A DNA stretch of 5,318 nt, from the NCBI GenBank assembly GCA_027488495.1, contig JAIYBO010000228.1, positions 1 through 5,318 on the forward strand, read 5' to 3'. Position 1 is the first letter of the stretch; each line of letters opens with the position of its first letter. A program made the position numbers and the translations under genes. The notes beneath the pieces are model-generated. The model worked only from the letters and a program-made list of their open reading frames with translations, searched no databases and was not told the DNA's origin. The DNA is from Bacteroidota bacterium. Lineage in GTDB: Bacteria > Bacteroidota > Bacteroidia > NS11-12g > UBA955. This document shows positions 1 to 5,318 of this stretch, piece after piece.

Positions 1-996
1 ATTCACAATGTTAAAAATCGGGTTTGGGGATACAACACATTAATTGTGGGATGTGGTGAGCGCGCCTTGAAACTCTACCAAGAGCTCAATTCTGCCAAAA
101 AATCGGAAGGCTTCTTTTTAAGGGGATTTGTAAAAATCCAAGACGATTGTGCACTCAAAGAAGTTGGAGGTCGGATTTTGGGCGATTACACGAATCTGCC
201 ACAACTCATCAGCGAGCACCAGGTGGAAGACATCATTCTTTGCACTGAAAGTGGTGAAAATGAACAGATTACAGCCATTGTTGATATTGTTCAAAACGAA
301 GACATTCATTTAAAAATCATGCCTGACCAATATAGTTTGGTGCTGGGCATGGTAAAAATGAACAACATTTTGGGAGCCATGTTGGTAGAAGTTGATTTTG
401 AGGTAATGCCCACTTGGCAAAAGATTTTAAAACGCTTCATCGATATATTGGCCTCAATAGTGGCGTTGATCTTGCTTTCGCCGTTGTTTTTTGTGATTGC
501 AATTTTGGTAAAAATCGATAGCAGGGGTCCGATATTTTTCACTCAGCCCAGAATTGGGCTCAAAGGCAAGCTTTTCAACATCATTAAATTTAGATCCATG
601 AAAGTAGATGCCGAATCTGCTGGTCCTCAATTGAGTCATGATCTAGACGATCGCCGTACAAAAATTGGCATCTTTTTACGCCAGAGTAGATTGGATGAAT
701 TGCCCCAATTCATCAATGTGTTGATGGGACAAATGAGTTTGGTGGGCCCGAGGCCTGAGAGGGAATTCTTCAAAGACCAAATCATAGAAAAAGCACCCAT
801 CTATCAAAGATTGCATCGGATCAAGCCGGGAATTACCAGCTGGGGACAAATCAAATACGGTTATGCATCTAATGTGGAAGAGATGATAGACAGAATGAAA
901 TATGATATTTTGTATTTGGAAAACATGTCATTGGGACTGGATTTCAAAATCATGCTTTACACCGTATTGATTATGATTCAAGGCAGGGGTAAGTAA
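1..996 (+). CDS. Sugar transferase (undecaprenyl-phosphate glycosyl-1-phosphate transferase), 5'-truncated
   Basis: Transfers a sugar-1-phosphate from a nucleotide sugar to undecaprenyl phosphate, the first step of exopolysaccharide, capsule or O-antigen repeat assembly at the inner membrane. The reading frame is open from base 1, giving 331 codons before TAA at 994-996. A Rossmann-like strand-turn (LIVGCGERA, about codons 14-22) opens a CoA-binding-like domain, typical of large WbaP-type members. A hydrophobic hairpin with a central Ser-Pro break follows (nt about 436-516, FIDILASIVALILLSPLFF region). The catalytic domain then shows KFRSM (586-600), LDELPQ with the Asp-Glu catalytic pair (694-699), SLVGPRPE (736-759) and KPGITSWGQ (823-849). 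Family members usually run about 450-480 residues, so roughly 130 N-terminal residues, expected to be four membrane helices, lie outside the window. The GTG at 46 is internal, since it codes for Val in the conserved LIVGCG strand. The sugar specificity cannot be read from sequence. Confidence 0.95.
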   Translation: MHNVKNRVWGYNTLIVGCGERALKLYQELNSAKKSEGFFLRGFVKIQDDCALKEVGGRILGDYTNLPQLISEHQVEDIILCTESGENEQITAIVDIVQNEDIHLKIMPDQYSLVLGMVKMNNILGAMLVEVDFEVMPTWQKILKRFIDILASIVALILLSPLFFVIAILVKIDSRGPIFFTQPRIGLKGKLFNIIKFRSMKVDAESAGPQLSHDLDDRRTKIGIFLRQSRLDELPQFINVLMGQMSLVGPRPEREFFKDQIIEKAPIYQRLHRIKPGITSWGQIKYGYASNVEEMIDRMKYDILYLENMSLGLDFKIMLYTVLIMIQGRGK

Positions 997-1013
997 AAGA
1001 ATTCATTTCTCCG

Positions 1014-1021
1014 TAATTTTG
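1014..1021 (+). promoter_or_regulatory. Candidate Bacteroidota -7 promoter element (TAATTTTG)
   Basis: TAATTTTG matches the Bacteroidota primary sigma factor -7 consensus TAnnTTTG exactly. It sits in the 38-bp gap between the sugar transferase stop and the exporter operon start. Transcription would begin about 5-7 bp downstream, leaving a leader of only around 8-10 nt before ATG 1035. I see no convincing TTG -33 element 19-21 bp upstream, so this is a half-site match. If real, the exporter trio can be transcribed separately from the sugar transferase gene. Otherwise read-through is likely, since no terminator hairpin is visible in the gap. Confidence 0.4.
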
Positions 1022-1034
1022 TGTCAAGCGAAAC

Positions 1035-1991
1035 ATGATGCAAGAAAATCAAGGCAACAGCACACCCATAAAATTGATTTGGAATTGGGTGAACAAAGAA
1101 AAGAAGAACGTTCAATTCATCTTAATTTATGCGATCGTTTCTGGTTTATTGAGTTTGGCGATACCCTTGGGTATACAAGCTTTGGTTGGGACGGTCATGG
1201 CAGGAAAATTGAGTTCAAGTTGGGTAATCATTGTAGGGATGACAACCGTTTTGGTGGCACTTTCTGGAAGTACCAAATTGGCTCAAATCAGCATATTGGA
1301 AAGCATTCAAAAGAAGCTATTTGTAAGGTATGCTTGGATTTACAAGGAAAACATTGTTCAGCGAAACGATATAGATTTGACTGCTAAAGCAAGGAAATTT
1401 TTGGACATCGTTACCTTACAGAAATCGTTTTCAAAATTGATTGCGGATTTTACAAAAAGTGCATTGCAAATCATCGTGGGCATCCTGCTTTTAACCATTT
1501 ACCATCCCTTATTCATCTTGGTTGGTATCGGTATATGCCTAACCATCGCTTTGGGTTTTCGTTATACTTGGAAATCAGGATTTGAGAGTGCTAGAAATGA
1601 AAGCAACATGAAATTTAGCACCTATGAAACCATTTTATGCCTTGCGAAGCGTGGTGAAACCCCAGAAATGGAAACAAAACACTTGGAAAATTTCCATAAC
1701 TCCGTGGATTCGTATGTGAAACATCGCGAGGAGCATTTCAAAGTTTTGTACAAGCAAGCCAAGTTTGCGATTTTCTCCAAAACCCTTTTCACCGCGGTGA
1801 TGTTGATTGTGGGGAGTTACTTGCTAGTGATGAATCAAATCAGCCTGGGGCAATTCTTGGCTTCTGAAATTTTGATCATTACCCTGTTAGACGCCACTGA
1901 GAAATTGGTATTGTCTGTAGAAAACATTTATGACGGCGGTATTGCATTAGAAAAATTGAACGGCATTGAATCTATCAATCAAGCATCATAA
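1035..1991 (+). CDS. ABC exporter transmembrane domain protein, no nucleotide-binding domain
   Basis: Inner-membrane component of a type I secretion-like exporter, 318 residues. It resembles the six-helix membrane domain of HlyB/bacteriocin-type ABC exporters. Membrane segments are likely at about residues 27-50, 62-80, 141-157, 159-175, 253-276 and 281-297. The segment around ARKFLDIVTLQKSFSKL (119-135) and the ISLGQFLASEIL stretch (279-290) look typical of the family as I remember it. The protein stops at the point where such exporters normally pass into the ATPase domain (VENIYDGGIALEKLNGI, 305-321 by alignment, ending at 318). No Walker A, ABC signature or Walker B is present, nor any N-terminal C39 peptidase. 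The start is the first of two tandem ATGs (1035, 1038), with no Shine-Dalgarno sequence. The hlyD-like gene begins 4 bp after the stop, so the reading frame has not simply run on into a lost ATPase. It probably works with an ATPase encoded elsewhere, or as an ATPase-free subunit. The membrane-domain call is firm; the mode of energising is unknown. Confidence 0.85.
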   Translation: MMQENQGNSTPIKLIWNWVNKEKKNVQFILIYAIVSGLLSLAIPLGIQALVGTVMAGKLSSSWVIIVGMTTVLVALSGSTKLAQISILESIQKKLFVRYAWIYKENIVQRNDIDLTAKARKFLDIVTLQKSFSKLIADFTKSALQIIVGILLLTIYHPLFILVGIGICLTIALGFRYTWKSGFESARNESNMKFSTYETILCLAKRGETPEMETKHLENFHNSVDSYVKHREEHFKVLYKQAKFAIFSKTLFTAVMLIVGSYLLVMNQISLGQFLASEILIITLLDATEKLVLSVENIYDGGIALEKLNGIESINQAS

Positions 1992-1995
1992 AAAC

Positions 1996-3312
1996 ATGAA
2001 TATTTCCAACAAAAAAATCCCGAATTATTGGCTTAAAGACAGCGTTTGGATTGGAAGAGCCATGATTGTTCGATTGCGTATTGTTTTCTTGATTCTGCTT
2101 GGAAGCATGTTTTTACCTTGGCGTCAGAATATACAGGCCACTGGACAAGTAATTACATTGCTACCAAACCAACGTCCACAAGAGATACAAACCAACATTG
2201 CAGGACGCGTTAGTGCATGGAAGATTAAGGAAGGCGATTTTGTAAAAGAAGGAGACACCATCGTGGTTCTCTCTGAGATCAAAACAGAATATTTGGATCC
2301 AACCCTACTGGATCAAACCGAACTGCAAATCAATGCCAAGGAAAAATCGGTACTCAGTTACACGAGTAAAATTGATGCCATCAACGAACAAATCAAGCAG
2401 TTGGAGAACAACCGTGATTTGAGCCAATCCAAGGCACTCAATAAAATCGAGCAGGAACAATTCAAACTCAAAATAGAACAGGCAGAATTGTCAGCCGCCG
2501 TGGTGGCAGTAAACATTGCCAAAAAACAGTATGAGCGCGATAGTATTTTGGCCATTGATGTATTGAGAAGTCCTTTGGATGTTGAAAACCGGAGACTAAA
2601 GTATCAAGACGCATTGGCCAAAAAGATGGGCTTGGAAGCGAAGGTTCGGAGTGCTAACAACGCCGTAGAAACAGCCAAAATTGAGTATCGGAACTTAAGA
2701 TCTGAGTATGGTGAAAAGTTGGCAAAAACCGAAAGTGATCGATTTTCGGCCATCTCATCACAGTTAGAAACTGAGGCTGAAGTGAGTAAGCTGAGGAACA
2801 GCTACAACAATTACAACATCAGAAATGGTTTCTATATCATCACAGCGCCTCAAGCGGGTTACATATCTAAAACATCGATCCGCGGAATCAACGAAACTGT
2901 AAAAGAAGGCCAAGCGATTTGTACCATAGTACCAGACGGGGCGTCGTTGGCTGTAGAGTTGAAATTACAACCCAATGATATGCCTTTGGTAGACGTTGGG
3001 GAAACCGTGAATTTTGTATTTGATGGATGGCCTACCATTGTATTCAGCGGATGGCCAGCTGCCAGCTTTGGTACTTTCTACGGCACCGTTTACGGCGTAG
3101 ACAATATGGTAGATGAAAATGGCCAATATCGGGTATTGGTAAAATCCGACAACACGAAAAAACCTTGGCCTGCAGCCTTAAAATTGGGTGTGGGTGCCCG
3201 TGGATACATGTTGCTAAAAACTGTGCCCGTTTGGTATGAATTGTGGCGGATTTTGAATGGTTTTCCGGCTGATTTCTACAAACCTGAAGTGACCAAACCC
3301 AAAAAGAAATAA
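1996..3312 (+). CDS. HlyD-family periplasmic adaptor (membrane fusion protein)
   Basis: Links an inner-membrane exporter to a TolC-type channel across the periplasm. The protein has 438 residues from ATG 1996. It shows a short cytoplasmic N-terminus, one membrane anchor (about 24-41, IVRLRIVFLILLGSMFL), the N-terminal half of a split lipoyl domain (about 62-92, with IAGRVSAWKIKEGD and VKEGDTIVVL), a long charged helical hairpin (about 100-275) and the C-terminal lipoyl half (about 282-313, APQAGYISKTSIRG then VKEGQAICTIVP). A beta-barrel/membrane-proximal region follows (about 318-410), with a doubled GWP motif at 344-354. The C-terminus is Trp/Tyr-rich (VPVWYELWRILNGFP). An upstream in-frame TTG at 1966 would overlap the preceding gene; ATG 1996, 4 bp after that gene's stop, is preferred. 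There is no Shine-Dalgarno sequence, only an A-rich leader. The next gene follows after 1 bp, so the three genes are almost certainly co-transcribed. The length and order of parts fit the HlyD/AcrA superfamily. Confidence 0.93.
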   Translation: MNISNKKIPNYWLKDSVWIGRAMIVRLRIVFLILLGSMFLPWRQNIQATGQVITLLPNQRPQEIQTNIAGRVSAWKIKEGDFVKEGDTIVVLSEIKTEYLDPTLLDQTELQINAKEKSVLSYTSKIDAINEQIKQLENNRDLSQSKALNKIEQEQFKLKIEQAELSAAVVAVNIAKKQYERDSILAIDVLRSPLDVENRRLKYQDALAKKMGLEAKVRSANNAVETAKIEYRNLRSEYGEKLAKTESDRFSAISSQLETEAEVSKLRNSYNNYNIRNGFYIITAPQAGYISKTSIRGINETVKEGQAICTIVPDGASLAVELKLQPNDMPLVDVGETVNFVFDGWPTIVFSGWPAASFGTFYGTVYGVDNMVDENGQYRVLVKSDNTKKPWPAALKLGVGARGYMLLKTVPVWYELWRILNGFPADFYKPEVTKPKKK

Positions 3313-3313
3313 C

Positions 3314-4834
3314 ATGCTTATTTTCAACAAAAAGAGGGTTTTCTACCGTTCCAGTTTGGGACTGTTGATGATTTTTATGCTTCAACATACAAATGTGGCT
3401 CAAGCAACATCAGCAATAAAACACCTTTTGGTTCCAGCAACAGGAACGAATGATTTTCAATCAGATACGTCGTGGAAAAGGCAATCGCCAGCGGTAATTA
3501 GCAATCAAACGCCCCTTCCCTTTTTTGTGGTTTTGGATGCAGTACTAACCAACCACCCGGTACTCAAGCAATCGCAAAATTATCAACCCATAGCAGAAGC
3601 AGAATTGAGCATTGCAAAAGGCGCTTTTGATCCAATGATTTCGTATTACAGAAACAACAAAAACGAAGGATCCAAGTTATATCAAAACCAAAATTTAGAC
3701 GTCTATATCCCCAATTATTTCGGAGGTGGCATATCTATCAACAACCCTTATTCAGTAAACTCTGGTACTGCCTCAGGTTCATTGGGTTTAGAGATTGATT
3801 TCCCTTTGTTGAAGGGCTTGATAACCGATTATCGGAGAACGTATCTCGCCAAATCAAAAATCAACGTAAAGATGAGCATCGCCCAAAGAGATCAATGGGT
3901 GAATGATTTGGTACAGGATGTGTTTTTACAATATTCACAGTGGTTGTTTGCCCATGAAACGGCGGTTCAGATAGAACAGGTATTAAAAATTGCCGAGGAA
4001 CGACAGAATGGCTTACGCAAATTATTTACTTCGGGGGCTGGCACGGCGGTTGACACCATGGAAACACATGTCCAACTGCAGCAATATCGCGCCAAATTCG
4101 ATGCAGCCCTTTGGAAAAAAGAAAAGCAAAGGCTCATGATCAGTATGTTTTTGTGGGATGAAAACGGCAAGCCCATTGAACCGTTGAATACTGCGATGCC
4201 TACTCAAGATGGACTGATGTGGATTGATAGTTTGGTGATGGAGGCCACCAAATTTTTCGATACAAGTGGCGCTACAGCTAATGGGGATGGCATCATTCAG
4301 CCCGCGGTGAGATTGAGTTTACTCAAATTGGAGTCGCAGCAATTGGAATTCCGTTTGGCAAAAAACCTGATGCTCCCAAGTTTGAATTTGAAATATGGAT
4401 ATAGCCAACCCAATGCTGATTGGCGTTTCACCCCCAGTGGAGCAACACAATTCAATGGTTTTGGGTTAGGATTTCAATCTGGATTGTTCCTTAGGCAGCA
4501 AAGAGGACAATATCGCCAAATGCAGCTTACAGTGAAAAACGCATCGCTGGAAGTGAACAATAAAATGAGATCCTACCAGGTAAAATCCAATGCTTTGTTT
4601 CAAGAATACTCCGTGAACAAAGACCAATGGTTGCAATGGAAACAGATCGGCGAAAACCAGCTTTTATTGTATCGTATGGAAGCCAAAAGACTTGAGGCAG
4701 GTGATGTGAACTTTTTCATATTAAACACGCGGGAAATGCGCCTATTAGACTTAAATCTGACCGCTTTGGAATACAAATACCAATACCAAGCCTCCGGGGT
4801 TGCATACTTGCATTATTTGGGCTGGTTGAGATAA
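3314..4834 (+). CDS. TolC-family outer membrane efflux/secretion channel
   Basis: Outer-membrane end of the exporter, forming a trimeric beta-barrel with a periplasmic alpha-helical tunnel. The product has 506 residues, the usual size for the family. A signal peptide is visible: basic N-terminus (KKRVFYR), hydrophobic core (about 14-23) and a VAQA-TSA cleavage site after about residue 31. The first helical repeat begins near LDAVLTNHPVLKQSQ (74-88) and runs into AKGAFDPMISYY. A barrel-strand region (about 130-175, Gly/Asn/Ser-rich) ends in the FPLLKGLITDYRR segment. Long amphipathic helices follow (about 185-285, including GAGTAVDTMETHVQLQQY). The second repeat starts about residue 340 (AVRLSLLKLESQQLEFRLAKN), with barrel strands at about 365-400. 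The final helix is marked by GDVNFFILNTRE (463-474). ATG 3314 lies 1 bp after the adaptor stop, implying tight translational coupling. This is the last gene of the trio; no strong terminator hairpin follows it. Confidence 0.93.
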   Translation: MLIFNKKRVFYRSSLGLLMIFMLQHTNVAQATSAIKHLLVPATGTNDFQSDTSWKRQSPAVISNQTPLPFFVVLDAVLTNHPVLKQSQNYQPIAEAELSIAKGAFDPMISYYRNNKNEGSKLYQNQNLDVYIPNYFGGGISINNPYSVNSGTASGSLGLEIDFPLLKGLITDYRRTYLAKSKINVKMSIAQRDQWVNDLVQDVFLQYSQWLFAHETAVQIEQVLKIAEERQNGLRKLFTSGAGTAVDTMETHVQLQQYRAKFDAALWKKEKQRLMISMFLWDENGKPIEPLNTAMPTQDGLMWIDSLVMEATKFFDTSGATANGDGIIQPAVRLSLLKLESQQLEFRLAKNLMLPSLNLKYGYSQPNADWRFTPSGATQFNGFGLGFQSGLFLRQQRGQYRQMQLTVKNASLEVNNKMRSYQVKSNALFQEYSVNKDQWLQWKQIGENQLLLYRMEAKRLEAGDVNFFILNTREMRLLDLNLTALEYKYQYQASGVAYLHYLGWLR

Positions 4835-4865
4835 TACAAAAAGTACGGTTAAGGCGTTGTTAAAT

Positions 4866-4874
4866 TGTGGATAA
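4866..4874 (-). promoter_or_regulatory. Perfect consensus DnaA box (TTATCCACA)
   Basis: The + strand reads TGTGGATAA, so the - strand carries TTATCCACA, the strongest (R1-type) DnaA box in E. coli and identical to the general bacterial consensus TTWTNCACA at every position. It is the only perfect copy I found in the window and lies 72 bp upstream of the gyrB start codon, in non-coding DNA. DnaA is the replication initiator and also a transcription factor, so the site may tie gyrB expression to the replication cycle. It could also be an outlying box of a nearby origin, but a single box without a cluster does not make an origin. Confidence 0.55.
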
Positions 4875-4913
4875 TCATCCTCTTTAATCCGCTGTATTAG
4901 TGGGTTTAATGGG

Positions 4914-4921
4914 TATTTTTA
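4914..4921 (+). promoter_or_regulatory. Possible gyrB promoter -7 element (TATTTTTA), weak
   Basis: TATTTTTA agrees with the Bacteroidota -7 consensus TAnnTTTG at all defined positions except the last. A start of transcription about 6 bp downstream would fall at the right arm of the inverted repeat and give a leader of about 20 nt before ATG 4947. There is no clear TTG -33 element at the proper distance. It is reported as the best candidate in a gap that should hold a gyrB promoter, not as an established site. Confidence 0.22.
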
Positions 4922-4946
4922 CGATTCAATTTAACAAAAAAGTCAA

Positions 4947-5318
4947 ATGACGGAAGATTTAAGTAGAGCGAATTACGACGCAGACAATATTCAGGTATTA
5001 GAAGGATTAGAAGCGGTACGTAAGAGACCCGCGATGTACATTGGTGACATTGGTGTAAAAGGCTTACATCACCTGGTTTATGAGGTTGTTGACAACAGTA
5101 TCGACGAAGCGCTTGCTGGCCACTGTAAAAACATTCACGTGACCATTTTACCAGGAAACTCCATTCGCGTAGAAGACGATGGTCGTGGTATCCCCACCGG
5201 GATGCATACTAAGGAAAATCGCAGTGCATTGGAAGTGGTAATGACCGTTTTGCACGCAGGTGGAAAATTCGACAAAGACACATACAAAGTATCGGGTGGA
5301 TTGCACGGTGTGGGTGTG
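4947..5318 (+). CDS. gyrB: DNA gyrase subunit B, 3'-truncated (N-terminal ATPase domain)
   Basis: ATPase subunit of DNA gyrase, the A2B2 type II topoisomerase that introduces negative supercoils. The 124 codons from ATG 4947 to the window edge encode the start of the GHKL ATPase domain. QVLEGLEAVRKRPAMYIGD (16-34) is the classic GyrB opening. EVVDNSIDEA (46-55) holds the catalytic Glu46 and Mg-binding Asn50, matching E. coli Glu42 and Asn46. EDDGRGIPTG (76-85) holds the adenine-binding Asp77 (E. coli Asp73) and the Arg80 targeted by coumarins (E. coli Arg76). HAGGKF (103-108) and SGGLHGVGV (116-124) begin the ATP lid. The wording favours GyrB over ParE. The full protein should be about 640-660 residues, so about 80% is missing. 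The ATG follows an A-rich leader with no Shine-Dalgarno sequence. The gene probably has its own promoter in the 112-bp gap. Confidence 0.97.
   Translation, partial: MTEDLSRANYDADNIQVLEGLEAVRKRPAMYIGDIGVKGLHHLVYEVVDNSIDEALAGHCKNIHVTILPGNSIRVEDDGRGIPTGMHTKENRSALEVVMTVLHAGGKFDKDTYKVSGGLHGVGV

Larger units (their letters stand above)
4857..4937. repeat. 11-bp perfect inverted repeat upstream of gyrB
   Basis: The left arm TTGTTAAATTG (4857-4867) and the right arm CAATTTAACAA (4927-4937) are exact reverse complements, separated by 59 bp. The pair spans most of the 112-bp gap between the tolC-like gene and gyrB, and the right arm ends 9 bp before the gyrB ATG. The left arm overlaps a DnaA box by two bases. 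The arms could be paired operator sites for a dimeric regulator, the foot of a leader RNA structure if transcription starts upstream of 4857, or the ends of a tiny mobile element. Both arms are AT-rich, which raises the odds of chance pairing. The repeat itself is directly visible; its role is unknown. Confidence 0.6.

Noticed and set aside
46..996. GTG at 46 as the start of a 316-residue sugar transferase
   Set aside because: The frame is open to base 1, and this Val lies inside the conserved LIVGCG strand. The true start is upstream of the window.
1019..1387. 122-residue + strand open frame overlapping the ABC membrane gene
   Set aside because: It is an alternative frame of the ABC gene, rich in His/Lys/Arg/Cys with no hydrophobic or domain pattern, and lacks an independent start context.
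1966..1995. TTG at 1966 as the start of the HlyD-like gene, giving a 26-bp overlap with the ABC gene
   Set aside because: ATG 1996 gives a normal short N-terminus before the anchor and the tight 4-bp spacing seen across this operon. The extra 10 residues add no recognisable feature.
1985..2100. A frameshift that has hidden an ATPase domain after the ABC membrane domain
   Set aside because: No Walker A, ABC signature or Walker B pattern appears in any frame downstream. The next frame is a clean full-length adaptor from its first residues.
3044..3403. 119-residue - strand open frame across the adaptor/tolC junction
   Set aside because: It is antisense to two well-supported genes, and its His/Cys/Arg-rich composition is typical of a shadow frame.
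4869..4880. GGAT-AATC-ATCC hairpin as a terminator for the exporter operon
   Set aside because: The stem is only 4 bp, there is no following T-run, and it overlaps the DnaA box. Any terminator function would be very weak.
4883..4910. Direct repeat TTTAAT at 4883-4888 and 4905-4910, spaced 22 bp
   Set aside because: A 6-bp AT-only repeat is expected by chance in AT-rich intergenic DNA, despite the near-two-turn spacing.
4835..4946. A full replication origin in front of gyrB
   Set aside because: Only one DnaA box is present and there is no clear DNA-unwinding element or box cluster in this gap. The rest of the locus is coding sequence.

Overview
The window looks like a piece of a Bacteroidota chromosome (Bacteroidetes, for example Cytophagia, Saprospiria or Flavobacteriia; I cannot place it more finely). 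The evidence is a GyrB N-terminus of the Bacteroidota type, genes that start after A-rich leaders without a Shine-Dalgarno sequence, a perfect TAnnTTTG promoter element, moderate AT richness, and a HlyD/TolC/ABC trio whose sequences resemble Bacteroidota exporters. All genes are on the + strand and tightly packed.

Layout: (1) 1-996 is the 3' two thirds of a large polyprenyl-phosphate glycosyl-1-phosphate transferase (sugar transferase), cut by the left edge. (2) 997-1034 is a short gap with a candidate promoter. (3) 1035-4834 is a three-gene operon with gaps of 4 and 1 bp: an ABC-exporter membrane domain without any ATPase domain, a HlyD-type periplasmic adaptor, and a TolC-type outer membrane channel. 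Together they have the three parts of a type I secretion-like machine spanning both membranes, but the ATPase and the cargo are not encoded here. (4) 4835-4946 is the only sizeable gap. It holds a perfect consensus DnaA box and an 11-bp perfect inverted repeat whose arms lie 59 bp apart. (5) 4947-5318 is the start of gyrB, cut by the right edge.

The sugar transferase would begin assembly of a surface glycan on undecaprenyl phosphate at the inner membrane. The exporter trio would move an unknown substrate across the envelope. Their adjacency suggests a cell-surface gene cluster that ends where housekeeping gyrB begins, but a functional link between the two is inference only. The points most worth a second look are the missing nucleotide-binding domain in the ABC protein and the DnaA box plus inverted repeat in front of gyrB. 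I see no RNA genes, CRISPR arrays or insertion sequences.
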